Shown here: positions 1 to 11,585 of the stretch, piece after piece
How the letters are laid out: every line of letters starts with the position of its first letter
Position numbering within the stretch: the stretch's first letter is position 1
Assembly: GCA_000507305.1 (NCBI GenBank)
Contig: DF239042.1
Span: forward strand, 289,827-353,826
Direction of reading: 5' to 3'
Origin: Breviolum minutum Mf 1.05b.01
Taxonomy: Eukaryota; Sar; Dinophyceae; Suessiales; Symbiodiniaceae
DNA: 64,000 nt
Translations under genes and position numbers: made by a program
The notes under the pieces: model-generated
What the model was told of the DNA's origin: nothing
Databases searched by the model: none
The model's input: only the letters and a program-made list of their open reading frames with translations

Positions 1-665
1 GTTTATAACAGCAACTGGCACGCAATTTTGGTTGTTGTATGCATGAACATGTCTGGAAGCACCAAGCATTGTTTTTGGCCCGCGTCGTGTCGCTGGAGTT
101 CTTCTCTCCAAAAATGATATCTGTCCCCACCAGCCAGAAACCAAAAAAGCAACCAAGGTAATATCATTCTGCTGTATATACTTGATATATTTTAAAAAAA
201 GAACGACATATACAATTCCGTTATATATATCTTGTGCAGTTCTTGAAACCGGGCTGAATGGCAGACTCGACCAGGACGGCGCTTCCTGGTTCAGATTTCA
301 TATCTAAGGTTTATCAAATTGATAGCCGCCTCATCTGCAATGACTTCCTCCAGATGGCAGGTGGTTTTCAGTGGATGACTCCTTGACATAGATTCCAGGC
401 ATATCTGCAAAAAATCTCATCAAAAATTGATAGATCTGTCTTTTTGGAACTTTAGGATCAGTAATAGAATACTAGAATCTTAGATTCATGTCCGTTAGTA
501 AAAGGCCACTCACGAAGCAAATATGGCAAGTTTTTGGGTGTAGCATATATCTACATGGAAATTTCACGGGCTGTAGGTTCACAAACAACAAAGATTGGCA
601 GGTCACAAACACTGAAATTGTGTTCAATGACCATGCAGCTTGAGCATCAAAAATCTTGCAAGGCC

Positions 666-3600
666 TTATTCGGAGTACAGCAGCAAGCCTCCATGTCACG
701 CGTCACGCTGGACAAGCTGTGAATCAATCAAACTAAAAACATGGTGTCATGGCCATTTGAAGTCGCAAGTATAGAACATGTTCATCCCAGTAAGGCTACC
801 ATCAACAGCTCAAAAATAGACATCCAGACATGATGGGTATAATTTACACCCCTACCTTAATTCGGTGGACTTTCTCCCCAATCTGTGGAGATATTTTCCG
901 TGCCTGCGATGAGAATCACGACGATGGCCAAGAACTCCAAGAAACCCATCCCAATCAAAGTGTACCTGGAACGGTGTTCACTAAGAGTTTCAGGCTAAAC
1001 CATGAAAATAGATTTCATGCATCCAATTGAAATATACTGAAACATCTTTGCAAAGTAAAACATCATGTCATACTCATTTCTACCCTACTTTGCCTTTACT
1101 AAGCAATTTTGGATTTGACCTTTCAACTGTTCCTCAGCGCACGTGAACAGATCTTCCTTCATGGATGGATTGCGTGCCATACCCACCACCAAGGCTGCAA
1201 AGAGCTGACCGATGCCCTGCAAAAAATCCGTGCCGTTGCAGGTTGTTGCTAGTTTTGCACCTCTCACGCGGTCAAAAAAAGGACTTTTGTGTTTCAACTT
1301 ACAATCCTAAGACCTCGTAAATATTTTGAAACAAAAGAAAACTAAGACCTGGAAATTTGGATTTCATCAACAAAAAAACGCAAATGGAGGCACTTGTGTT
1401 TCCTTTTTCCCCTGTTGAGGTCAACCTCACCTGGGCGCAACCTCCCACAGCCACCATGGCAATGGCACAGCCCAACACTGACACACCAGCATGTCGCTTG
1501 GTGAGGGGCTCACCTTTGTTTTACGAAAATTCACGGTGTCACAGGGATGCGGGAGAAAGAAATCCGAAATGGTGAACTTTTTTGGGGATGGTGAAAACGT
1601 GACCCTTTCAAAGGTTAAGTGACCTCCGACTAGGGGATAAAAAAGGTTGTTGTGAATCACATGACATGGTATTGATGCCTTGTTGAGATACAGTTGTTGA
1701 ACAAAACCAAGTGATGTAGTCGGTATGAAATGATGAAAATATCCTGAATGATTTCCCCAAAGTTCCGAGGCGCATCGCTAGGTGGTTAGTTTGATTTTGT
1801 GCATCCATATGTTGAATTGATTTGTTGTATATTCAAAAAAAAACGGATATGAATAAGAAAAAACAATTGCACTAAGGCCGTGGCCCAAANCGGAATATGA
1901 ATAAGAAAAAAACAAATTGCACTAAGGCCGTGGCCCAAACCCCACTGCCAAAGGGGCGGTACTTCGGCTCAAGGACACCTTGGGCAGTCGAACTAGAGTT
2001 TTTGTAGGGTTATCCATGGGTTTTTAGTTTTCCGAAAATTTACTGTCGAATGGACGTATACAAACAAAATATATCTATATATATATATACGTACACATAT
2101 ATTTATTTATTTATTTAGTTATTTATTTTTTATTCATTCATTTATTTATTTTTATGTTTATGTATATGTATAAATGAAAAATATACAGTATTTTATTTTC
2201 TAGGGATTTTTTTTCAACCTCAAGTTTTTTCCAACCTTGGGAAATTTTTTGTTCAACCCCCCCCCCCCCACGTTCTTTTTTCAGCCTTGGGAAGTTTTTT
2301 TTTCAACTCAACCGTGCGAAACTTTTTTCTCCTTGCCTAGTTCCTTTCAGCCTTGAGGCCCCAGAAGTCCGGAAGTTTGCAGGAGGTAGCCTCCAAAAGG
2401 CCCAGTGCATACTCTCACACTTTTACTCACAAAGCAGGCGATGGCCTATATTTTTTTTCCATGCGCAAGCCAAACTTCTCCATGTTTTCAAGCGGTGGCT
2501 TGCTCCCTGCAAAGCTTCTCAAACAGCATCTAGGCATCTCAGGTCTTCGCAGAACTTCGAAATCTGTTCCATCGGCAGGACTGTTCAGGTCTGGCGCCCA
2601 TTGCACTTGCACGTGCTCGGCGAGCTTGTAAGAAGTGCTCGGACTGGTCAGCAACGGCATTCGGCAGTATGCGTCTTGCAAGTCAGCCGCCGCATTCAGA
2701 ACCAATTGTGCGGAGGAGCTTCTGTCTAGGCGTTCTGCACTGTAAAGAATCTGGCCATCCTCTTTCCGCAACACCCTGTCAAAACTTGAGGGTAACCTTG
2801 CAACAACTTGCGGAAACCTTCTCAGGAACTTTTCGCAAGCCCCAGGCATATAACCTGCAAACGCCAAAACTGATCTGACCCAGAGAAGATTGGGGTATTA
2901 TGCGCGAGGTGACTGGCACCGCCTGCTGTGCATCTTTATGACAGGTGAACGTCGGAATCACCACACAGTCTTTGTCGTTGGATGTGGTGCTGCATGCACC
3001 TATGGCACTCAGGTTGCTGTTGCAGCTTCATCCAACATTCGCCAACGTTGCCATCGAACCAGTCGGGCTGCATGAGCGGGTTAGATGTCGCTCGCTTTCA
3101 CGAAGCCTGCCCACTAGCTCAAGAGGAAATCTAAGATCTCTGCTGCATGACAAACTGACACTGCCGTGACACAAGCTCTACTTTCTACCACAAGAGTATG
3201 ATCTCGGCACTCCTGCTAAGACGGGTGCATGCGATAAGATATCATACAGCACAAGACCTGAAACACGATTTGCCAAACAGATAGAGCAACCCAAAATCTC
3301 ATTGCACCAAGCCACCTGGAAAGGTGGAAAGGAGCAAATCGTCTGTGCTGTCGTCAGCAGCCACGACTTGCACCCCAAGACCCAACACCAAAAAAAACAC
3401 ACTGGCCACAAATACACACGCCCACAGTGTGACAGGCCACACAGGCCACCAAGCACACACAGGAAGTGGAAGAGTACCAAGAACCACGGGATTTGGGGGT
3501 CAACAAGAACAAGGTGGGGGCAAGGGTCACAAAGACCCAAAAGGCACAATTTGAATGGAAGCCAATCTAAAGGAGATGGAAGGACACATTACAGGTTGCC

Positions 3601-5816
3601 AAAGACACATACAAGGTTGAAAAGAAGATGAGTGAGGTTGAAAAAAAGACATGTGAGGCAACGTGAGGTGGAAAAAGAGACATGTGAGGTTTAAAAAAAA
3701 AACGAGGTTGAAACAAAGACAGAACCCCTGAGGTTGAAAAAAAACTCATGAGGTTGAAGAAAAGCCGGGCCCATATTTATATATATATATACACATACAT
3801 GTATCTATAACATGAACAATTTATGTACAGTAAATATGAAACCTCTTTCTTGTTTATTTTGAACCATCTAGCAAAAAGCCTTGGACCCTTCTCACCGTTC
3901 ACTTCTTGTTGCTCCAACGTCCGAAAACCCTGGCTGAGGTTTCCCAACGGCATCCACCGAGGAAACGACGTTTTTGCACAACAATGAGGCGCCTTCCAAA
4001 CCGGGATCATCCAAAAACAATTGATGGTTTCTAGTTGGTGGTTTCAACCCCGTTCAAAAATATTCGTCAAAATGAATCATCTCCCCAGGTAGGGATGAAA
4101 CTAAAAATATTTGAAACCACCATCTAGGTTTTTTTGACACGAAAACCTCACCACGTCTATTTGATAGCAGTTTGGGAAGTGGTTGATTTATGTTTTTATG
4201 AAGTCTTACCCTCTAGCTTAGGGACGCTAGCCACCGTAGCAACAAATTTTAGAGAACTACCAAACTCTTGAAGATTGGTCAAAGGATAAATAGATGTTGG
4301 AAAATCGATTACGATGAAAGTTGTTTAGACAATAAATGATGATATGATATAACTTAATATTCTTTCTAAGTTCTGTAGTGTTCCTCCAAAAATGCTAAAT
4401 CATGCTGTTGTTTCACGAATCTTGTTGGATCATTCCAAATGCTTTGTTTTCCACAATTATTGTGGAATTTGTTGCGCAAAAAAGACAGCATCAACCCGAC
4501 ACGTTAAATTATAAAGTCTCAATTCTGTAGATTCTACATTTTACAGTGTGAATTCTGTAGAACTTACAGGGTCAATTCTGTCAAATCTACTATTTAGCTG
4601 CTAAATTGGTCATTTGGGGTAGGTTTTCCCTGAAAACCAGCAAAATACAATACTCTTGCTCCCATAATCAAGTGGAAAATGGCTGTATTTGAAAGGTAAA
4701 CCTACTGTTGGAGGGACCCATGGGAGGAAGGGTAGATGATATCTACTTAGTCGGTGGTTTCAACCCATTTGAAAAATATTAGTCAAATTGGGAATATTCC
4801 CCAGGTATGGGTGAAAATAAAAAATGTTTGAAACCACCACCTAGATATAGCCGATACTATTGATGGTTCAGACATCTGGCCAACCTACATCCTTAACCCC
4901 CAATGGCCTGGTGCGATGGCCCGGACAGCGTTGACCTCTACAGGAACAAACACAACCCCCAACCCCTGGGTGTTGTTCGTAAGGATAGCCCCAAGAAAGG
5001 CGAATTTCAGTTGATACTGAAAAATGGGATTCCCAAATTTTACCCCCCCCATATAAAACAGATAAAGACCTTGAATATTTTGTTGTCTAATCCAGAAAGC
5101 AAGCTGACTGACCTGAATAGCATCTTATCATGCAACGCAAAAAAAGAAACACAACAGTGGCAAGATCAGAGACTAGCAAAACTCTGACAAAAAATCGGAT
5201 TTATATATGCCCAGAGGTTTCTGGCCCCCATTGAATGCTCGAACCATGGATGCAGTGAACATATTATATGCGTTCATCTGTTCATCACCTACTATAGTTG
5301 AGATGTTCGAGAGTTTTGTCTTCCAGTCTCCAATCTTCCCAGGACAATTCTAAGGAACGAAAGCATTTCTGAATTTCTAGTTTCTGAATTTCCAATCCTC
5401 GGAAAATCCTACAACCCCCAACAGTTTTTCACACTTCGACCCTGAAAAATGCTGGGACTGGAAGGTTTGATCCGGCTTCCTATCGCTTCGGGTTTTTGGT
5501 CACTTTTCAGGGGCGTTTTGCTGTTAAATCTCGGGTGATTTTCAGTCGGTTTTCTCGACTTTCTGAAACGACTCGAAATTCCGTAGACCTTGGGAGGTCC
5601 GAAGTTTTCATGGGTCAAGAATTCAAATAACAAGTTTGCCCCCGGGTAAAATCAAGGGGGGTTGGAAGATGACTACTATGATCTGTATATTCATAATATG
5701 AACATAATATGTACATGAATAATCATGAATAGATACATGATTAATTATATACATTATCAAGATACATGCTGCGTTGCCTGAGCCACAGATCGAACCGCCT
5801 GACGAAGCAAAGCCAT
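666..5816 (-). CDS. Mitochondrial ATP synthase F0 subunit c (copy 1), six exons
   Basis: This encodes the proteolipid that forms the proton-translocating c-ring of mitochondrial ATP synthase in the inner membrane. Exons on the minus strand: 5816-5778, 4935-4908, 1513-1431, 1216-1143, 965-904 and 688-666, totalling 309 nt (102 residues plus TAA). All phases match. Exons 1-2 give an Arg-rich presequence starting MALLRQAVRSVAQ. Exon 3 gives helix 1 (VSVLGCAIAMVAVGGCAQ). Exon 4 carries the polar loop ARNPSMKEDLFT typical of the family. Exon 5 gives helix 2 with the proton-binding Glu in GMGFLEFL, and exon 6 ends GLLLYSE. Introns 1, 2 and 5 start with GC; introns 3 and 4 start with GT. Before the ATG, a TTGGTCAG could serve as spliced-leader acceptor (inference). 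Intron 2 holds a nested element. The identification is firm; exact splice sites are inferred from reading frame and from agreement with copy 2. Confidence 0.9.
1844..1940. repeat. Direct duplication around a single N
   Basis: A stretch of about 45 bases (beginning CGGATATGAATAAG and ending GTGGCCCAAA) is repeated almost exactly on both sides of the N at 1890. The pattern suggests two contig ends joined without collapsing their overlap. A true tandem duplication is possible. Confidence 0.7.
2098..2165. repeat. ATTT-type tandem repeat
   Basis: A run of TTTA/ATTT units follows a TA-rich stretch, next to the left arm of the nested inverted-repeat element. A mirror-image TA-rich stretch lies beyond the other arm near 3775-3800. 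Confidence 0.7.
2196..3765. mobile_element. Nested element with inverted repeat-array arms
   Basis: The left arm (about 2196-2355) holds repeated TTCAACCTCA/TTCAGCCTTGG-type units separated by T and C runs. The right arm (about 3597-3765) holds the same unit in reverse complement (TGAGGTTGAAAAAA), repeated about six times. TA-rich stretches lie outside both arms in mirror order. The interior has different base use and contains open reading frames on the minus strand. The element sits in intron 2 of ATP synthase c copy 1, and copy 2 has no equivalent in the matching intron. It could be a DNA transposon with long repetitive ends or a fold-back element. No transposase was recognised and no target-site duplication was established. 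Confidence 0.5.
2427..2854 (-). CDS. Unrecognised coding exon inside the nested element
   Basis: About 142 codons are open on the minus strand, with a plausible acceptor GCGTTTGCAG just upstream at 2855. The product is mixed in composition, with charged segments such as DRVLRKEDGQILYSAERLDR and EVLRRPEMPRCCLRSFAGSK, and resembles real protein more than random translation. A second short reading frame upstream, at about 2990-3075, contains QPDWFDGNVGECWMKLQQQ and may be an earlier exon of the same gene. I recognise no domain. It could be cargo or the remnant of a transposon protein, or an unrelated gene nested in the ATP synthase intron. Confidence 0.4.
4031..4126. mobile_element. Small inverted-repeat element, family B, copy 1
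   Basis: The ends are GGTGGTTTCAACCC and its approximate complement ATTTGAAACCACC, flanked by CTAG on both sides. The core reads AAAAATATTCGTCAAA then CTCCCCAGGTAGGGATGAAA. The same layout occurs five more times in this window. Confidence 0.75.
4660..4740. repeat. Dispersed repeat, family E, copy 1
   Basis: It contains GGCTGTATTTGAAAGGTAA followed by GGGACCCA and GGGAGGAAGGGTAGA. The same modules recur in the same order at 26270-26360. Confidence 0.65.
4747..4845. mobile_element. Small inverted-repeat element, family B, copy 2
   Basis: The ends GGTGGTTTCAACCC and GTTTGAAACCACC bracket the core TGAAAAATATTAGTCAAATT...TCCCCAGGTATGGGTGAAAA. A family A half-element follows directly (4852-4883). 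Confidence 0.75.
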
Positions 5817-7521
5817 GACCTGACCAATAGAAACGTCAGAAACCTCAGACCTCGTGAAACTTGTCTGTCAAAATACGCACCGTTTCTGCATAGCCAACAA
5901 TCCCCCAAAAAAGATATGTTGGGAAGTATGGCGTAAGAAGTATGCAGATGTTGTTTTTCTCTGCATGAAAATCCAATTCTGAGCAGGAACACTTCCTATT
6001 AAGAAGTCAGTATGAATAAGACTGAAAAACTGATGGATTCACAATATGAATCTCTGGATCATCTCGGGATAACCCCACGTGCCCTTAGTCAGAACAAACA
6101 AGAACTAAGTTTGGTGCCAACAATGGTTTGGCAAAAACAATTCAGTCCTAGAAAATCACCTTCGTCCAACTCTGGAAACACGTGGTTGGGAGTTAGTTTT
6201 GGGGAGGGTAGCAATGAGGGAAAAAAACCTGATCGACTGAGATAAAATTACCACTGCCCGATCCGAAAAATCCACCGCCCGGCAACTGTTGTGATCATTC
6301 ACCCAATGATGGATGCTACTTTGAAAATAAAAATCTCACATCTTCTCGTGATGGCAGCCATGCGGAGTTTTCTATGATTCTATTGCCAAGCTGAATGCTG
6401 CACAATTTTTGGTGCAAAGTGCAAATCAATCAAAAAATCATCAATTTACACTCAACTTTGATCCTCTCAAATTTCATCTCCCCATTCACCAATCTCAAGT
6501 CCTACACCAAGTCATACAGAAATTTCTCGAATAAATTAGGGCTTGAAGTTGACAATCTCAAGAGCTTAATGGCCTCAAATTTATAGGAAGATTCCACAGA
6601 ATTGGTCCCAACCCATCTCCAAACCCCTCACCCCTCTCATGGAGGTTTTTGGGCCTGATTTGCTTGGAGGTTTTTTCGCGTTGAAAACGGCGGCACTGGG
6701 GGTCGCTGGAGCCAAAGACAAAAGGTTGATTGGAGGTCGCAGGATTTGGGGTCAAGAAACTGGGAAAAACTTGGCGATGAATAGGTGGTGATTTTTTGAA
6801 CCACCGATCTGAAAAATATGGTCGTCAAATTGGATCATTTCCCCAAGGTTTCGGTTGAAAATAAAAAATGTTGGAAAGCACCACCTAGTTGGGGAGGTTT
6901 GTCCACAATCTGTTTGCTCAACTCGCAGCAATGCATCCTAATGCACCCTCTCACTGAAAGGCACTGAATTGACAGATTTGCTTTTTTCCAAGCGATAATC
7001 TCTCGAGCTTCTACCAAAATCATCCCAAAATCTCTGCGATTCTAAAACATCAACAACATTTTGGAACAACCTGTTTGCCTTGTTTGTACTTGAAACACAT
7101 CTATATTGAATTATTGCTAAGCAGAGACTTCATTCCAATCAGAATTTGTGCTTCTTCGATGTCGTATTTGGCCGGACTCGCTATTTGAAAAAATCATAGA
7201 GGAAGCAGCTCCCAAAGCTGCATTTCATACGGCCCATGAAGCTGAAGGAAATCACTCCTGACGAATCGAAAAATTACCTACACCAAAGAACCCCGTAAAA
7301 TTCGATCACAAAAAAAACAAGTGGAAAGAAAAAACATCATTTTTTTTGTTCGCACCGAAAAAAAGTGACGTTTCAAAGTTTCAAACAAAAAAAACATCAA
7401 GGGACCAAAATCGCAAATCTACGCGATTTGCTCGTCCAAAATGCTCGTTTTTTTGAAGTCATCCGAAATGGAACTGCAAGCAATCTTCCAATGAATCCAA
7501 ACCAACGGCTCCTTACGTGCT
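5817..7521. other. Spacer between the two ATP synthase c genes
   Basis: This lies between the start codon of copy 1 and the stop codon of copy 2, about 1.7 kb. It carries a family B element (6781-6889) and A/T homopolymer runs. I see no supported exon. The promoter and 5' leader of copy 1 and the 3' end of copy 2 must lie here; no TATA or poly(A) signal stands out. Confidence 0.6.
6781..6889. mobile_element. Small inverted-repeat element, family B, copy 3
   Basis: The ends are TAGGTGGTGATTTTTTG and GCACCACCTAG. The core shares TGAAAAATATGGTCGTCAAA and GGTTGAAAATAAAAAATG with the other copies. It is more diverged than copies 1, 2 and 5. Confidence 0.65.
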
Positions 7522-10500
7522 TCATTCAGAGTACAGCAAGAGACCTCGCGTGAAAAGCGAGGACTAAGGTGCATCCTTTAATCAATATCAAACACAATAA
7601 ATATCAGACTGGGTATTTCGAATATTCGCGAAAGATAAAGCAATGCAATCTCTACAATCATGAAAATTTGCGCCAAATTCATGCATCTTAGCATCTCAGC
7701 ATCTTCATACTATATATATTTTGGGATGACTCTCAACATCTATGGTGCGGTGTTTACGGACAGCACCCTAGCTTGTGACCCTGAACTCTCAAAATCTATG
7801 GTCGAACAAAAAAACTTGCACTTGAGCAGTTGTTCAAAAACCCGTACATGACATTCCATTGTACTTGTTGGTTAATAGGGATCCTTACAATGGATATTAT
7901 AATCGCAATATACCTGGGCAGTAAAACCCCCCCTATATTGTTTTTTCAGCAACCAACCAGGATTCTGCTCACTGCTTTGATTTGCTGCAAAAACAATAAT
8001 TATAAACAAAAAACACATCGAATCTACCAACCCCTGAAAAAAATCGAACAAAACAAGGAATTTACCACGACGTCCATCTACCAAAAATTGGAGAGATTCT
8101 TCACCTCTCGTCCCTACATTGATGATTTTCTCACAGGACCTGGGGCGTTGGCCTAGGGGATAATGAAGGTTGATAGTGTTCCCTTCATACAAATCGGGTT
8201 TTGCCATAATCACTTGTGAAACAACCCAAAAAAAAGGGGTTGATTTTCCCATGTACCAAGGTCAATAAAGGTGGACCCCGCAAATGAATGGATGAAATGT
8301 GAACCAGGATTTTTTCGCAGGTCCCAAGATACAGGAATGATTGATAAGGAACAATATCGACACACAGTTTCACTTCGGGCCTGCGATGAGAATCACAACA
8401 ATGGCCAAGAACTCCAAGAAACCCATCCCAATCAAAGTGTACCTGGATCCGAGTTTTTTCCTCAAAATATTCACTTTCAGAACCTTTTCTTTGCTTTAAA
8501 AAAAATCCAGCCAAAACAAATATACGTAAATCTATGATCTATCTATGGATCCTTTTTGACAGGTACCCTTTTCACTGGTGGGGACTTCCAAGAAAAAATT
8601 GAGGACCCAAATCACTCCATATTGGGCCAGAAAACTCGTGGATGAAAGGAGTCCCCTACTAACCTTGGGTGTGTTGGTGGGTTGGTACAAGTTCCAAACG
8701 TTGGAAGTTCGTAAAGGGCATGAGAACATTCATACCGTATAAACACCGTGCACAAAGAAAAACTCAGCTGTATAAGACCAGATAATCAGTAAGGAATAAG
8801 GTGGTTGTGAAAGAAAGGACACTGTGCCCTTTTTTCGTCATGATGTGTTATTAGGTCGTCCTTACGAGATGCGATCTGACTATCTGCGTGCTTTGAGGAT
8901 CAACCGGTGTGAAAAAAAGAAAACGACAGTTCACAACTGGAAAAAAAAAAACGATCGACCAGACAGTACATCTGCAAACTGCGGTCATCCTACTGTTCAG
9001 AAAAAAGTCCTCGAAGAATCATCTACCAGTAGTTCATTGGACACTTCTGCAATCTGTCCCGGCGCACGTGAACAGATCTTCCTTCATGGATGGATTACGT
9101 GCCATGCCAACAACCAAGGCCGCAAAGAGCTGTCCAATGCCCTGCCATTTGCAAGAATCGCGTGTTGGAACCTACAACTCCTACAACTCAAAAACTGAAA
9201 TTCAAAACCATGCAAAATGAAAAATCGCTCTTTGCCCTGGACTACCGGAAGTTGAAAAAAACCCAACTGTTTCCAGTTCAGCCACCCCGGGAATCGTCCC
9301 GTCGTCCCCTTCTCTACAGGACCAACCTGAGCACAACCACCGACTGCCACCATAGCGATGGCACATCCAAGCACAGAGACACCAGCATGACGTTTGCTGA
9401 GAGGAGCACCTCAAATTGCCATGAGTTTAGCAGGAGAAAAGTTAAAACAAACAACTATATCATACCCTAAACCACCCTACGGGTAAGGGTTCATCAAGTC
9501 ACAAAATCCGATATTACCTCTATACGGTGTAACTGACCCCCTTAAATTTACATACTAGATTTACCATTATCTAAGGATGAACAGGGTCAATATAACCTAG
9601 TAGATAGCCATGGATAAGCCGAATGACCTTAGAACACCCTTGATATTTCATCAAGTTTACGCCATTTTGTAATAGATTTCAATATGTTTTTCTTAAAACC
9701 TAGATTTGTGTAGGTGGAAATAACTTGACCTTCCATTTCGTGCTTAAAGGTTGGGCTACCATTCCAAATCCAATCCAAGTAGTACCCTTTGATGCCCTTG
9801 GAGATTCACCGTGCTTATCATTGCATCGTTTCGGATCGCTGCGTCGGGTTCCGGGTTCCGGAATCTGAAGTTCTGTATGCAAAACAAAAAAAACCTACCT
9901 TTTAGGTTGATGACCCATCCTGAACACCATCTCACTATTGGCAAACTCTTTGGAATTTTGTGACCATATGTCAGAGAGAAACGGATAGAAACCAACCACA
10001 AACGAATGGTTTTGGAGTACCTTCTGTTAGACCCTGTTGGAACATCCTTAGCAAGCCCAACCAAACAACCGCAGCCAAGCTCTGTCACCTTTAATCTGAG
10101 ATTCTTAAGCTTCCATGTTAGCAACCCTGGATTTACCAACCCCTGTGGTGTCATCTACCTGAAAGTTGTCTTCTTTTTTAGGCAGGAGTTCTTCGCCTCT
10201 TCTTTTTTCTAGTACCTCCTTACGTTTTCCCACACCAGAGACACTAGCAGAAAAGAAAAAAAAACGATGAGTTCGGATCAACACAAACACAAATTCCACC
10301 AATGATATTGTTGGGTGATTTCTGCTTTTGCACTGCAACTGTTGACTTCAAATTCAATAGTTCATCAAATGAAAGATACAAAGACAAGCAAGCAAGACAA
10401 ACAGCTCCTAGTTCAAATGGTATCCCTAATAGCCACAAGGCCAACAGTAACTCAAATACCAGAGAAACTTTCAAAATCTACCTTGAGATAGTGTTTCAAA

Positions 10501-11585
10501 ACTAAGGGTCCAAAGAAACCATTATGCAATTTCCAACAAAATAATCTCCATTTCCCAGATGGATTGTGGCATCCTCAAACTGTGGAGATGTTCCCCAGCT
10601 CTGAGTGGAAAAGTTGCTAAGGTTCCAAGCCAAGACCTACCGAAGCCAATGGTGCCACACTTGAGTTCATAGTTGCCTTTGCCCCGTCGCCCAAAGCCAA
10701 CGGAAAACACACAAAATGGTTGTGCTTTGGAAGAAAAACACGGCATGCTCTCGAAAACCCATCTTTAGACAAAGAATTTATTTATTTTATCTATTCATTT
10801 ATCTATCTATTAATTTATTCATTTATTCGTTTATTCATTTATTCATTTATTTATATATCCAAGTTGCTATCAAGACATTAAGTTTACCAAGACACCACAA
10901 CTTGAGACGTTGAACTTTTAGACATCTCTGTTGAAACTATTTTGGAAACCCGGCATCCACCGATGGGACAGCACGGCAAAGGATGGCAGCACCTGACCAC
11001 TAAATCACTCCTACCACCCCTGAAAACACGGCAGTTTAGTTGTAGTTTGTGTCGTTTCTACATGGAAGACTTTCATTTGAAGATACATTTTTCATTTTTT
11101 CTTAGTTTTGAAAACTTCAAAAAAAGTGCTCGATTTCTGTGTAATGATGGTGGCTTTTTTGTGGTTTCAACCCCACCTTTTCTGAGTATCAATTCCTACC
11201 AGCCATTTCCAAAAGTGATACATCTTCACGCCTGGTGCGCTAGCACGGACTGCTGAGACCTGCCACATCAATCAACAAAATGGAAGTTTTGGACTAATTT
11301 TGGACCCAAGATATTCCATGTTTTTTCACTTTCATGTTAAATTTCAGGGGTGTATCTTTCCTGGTCTCCATGCCTTCAGGTCTGACAAATGTTCCAGGTA
11401 CAAAACTGCCGAAAATTTGGGCAAATTGGAGAAGTTTTGTACCCAAAAAATCGAGGAAAGTGCGTGTGTTTTCCTATGGAAAGTCCCCCGAAAGATATGG
11501 GGAAATCCTTCAGATTCTGTCCCTTCCACCACCCCCGAGAAAACGCCTGCGCCACGGAACGAACGGCCTGGCGAAGCAATGCCAT
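7522..11585 (-). CDS. Mitochondrial ATP synthase F0 subunit c (copy 2), six exons
   Basis: This is a second, upstream copy of the c-ring proteolipid gene. Exons on the minus strand: 11585-11547, 11259-11232, 9409-9327, 9141-9068, 8442-8381 and 7544-7522. Each has exactly the same length as in copy 1 (39, 28, 83, 74, 62, 23 nt), giving 102 residues plus TGA. The mature protein matches copy 1 (ARNPSMKEDLFT loop, Glu in GFLEF, C-terminal GLLLYSE). The presequence differs slightly, with VSAVRASAPG where copy 1 has VNAVRAIAPG, and SK replaces TK before RHAGV. Introns 1, 2 and 5 start with GC, as in copy 1, while intron sequences have diverged almost completely. Both copies look intact, so both could be expressed. 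Confidence 0.9.
8195..8280. repeat. Dispersed repeat, family D, copy 1
   Basis: It starts GGGTTTTGCCATAATCAC, continues TGAAACAACCC and GGTTGATTTTCCCATGTA, and ends GGTGGACCCCG. The same modules recur in order at 38784-38914. Confidence 0.65.
10780..10860. repeat. TTTA/TTCA tandem repeat
   Basis: A run of imperfect TTTATCTA, TTCATTTA and related four-base units lies in intron 2 of ATP synthase c copy 2. Confidence 0.75.

Noticed and set aside
221..285. Candidate last exon of ATP synthase c copy 1 (SAVLVESAIQPGF then stop)
   Set aside because: It joins in phase, but the exon at 688-666 gives the family-like C-terminus GLLLYSE and has an exact counterpart in copy 2.
1920..2000. Possible tRNA or spliced-leader RNA (GGTACTTCGGCTCAAGG and GGCAGTCGAACTAG)
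   Set aside because: No cloverleaf can be formed and the sequence does not match the conserved dinoflagellate leader.
4903..5187. Plus-strand reading frame of 94 codons
   Set aside because: It runs antisense across exon 2 of ATP synthase c copy 1 and has no splice or homology support, although its composition is protein-like.
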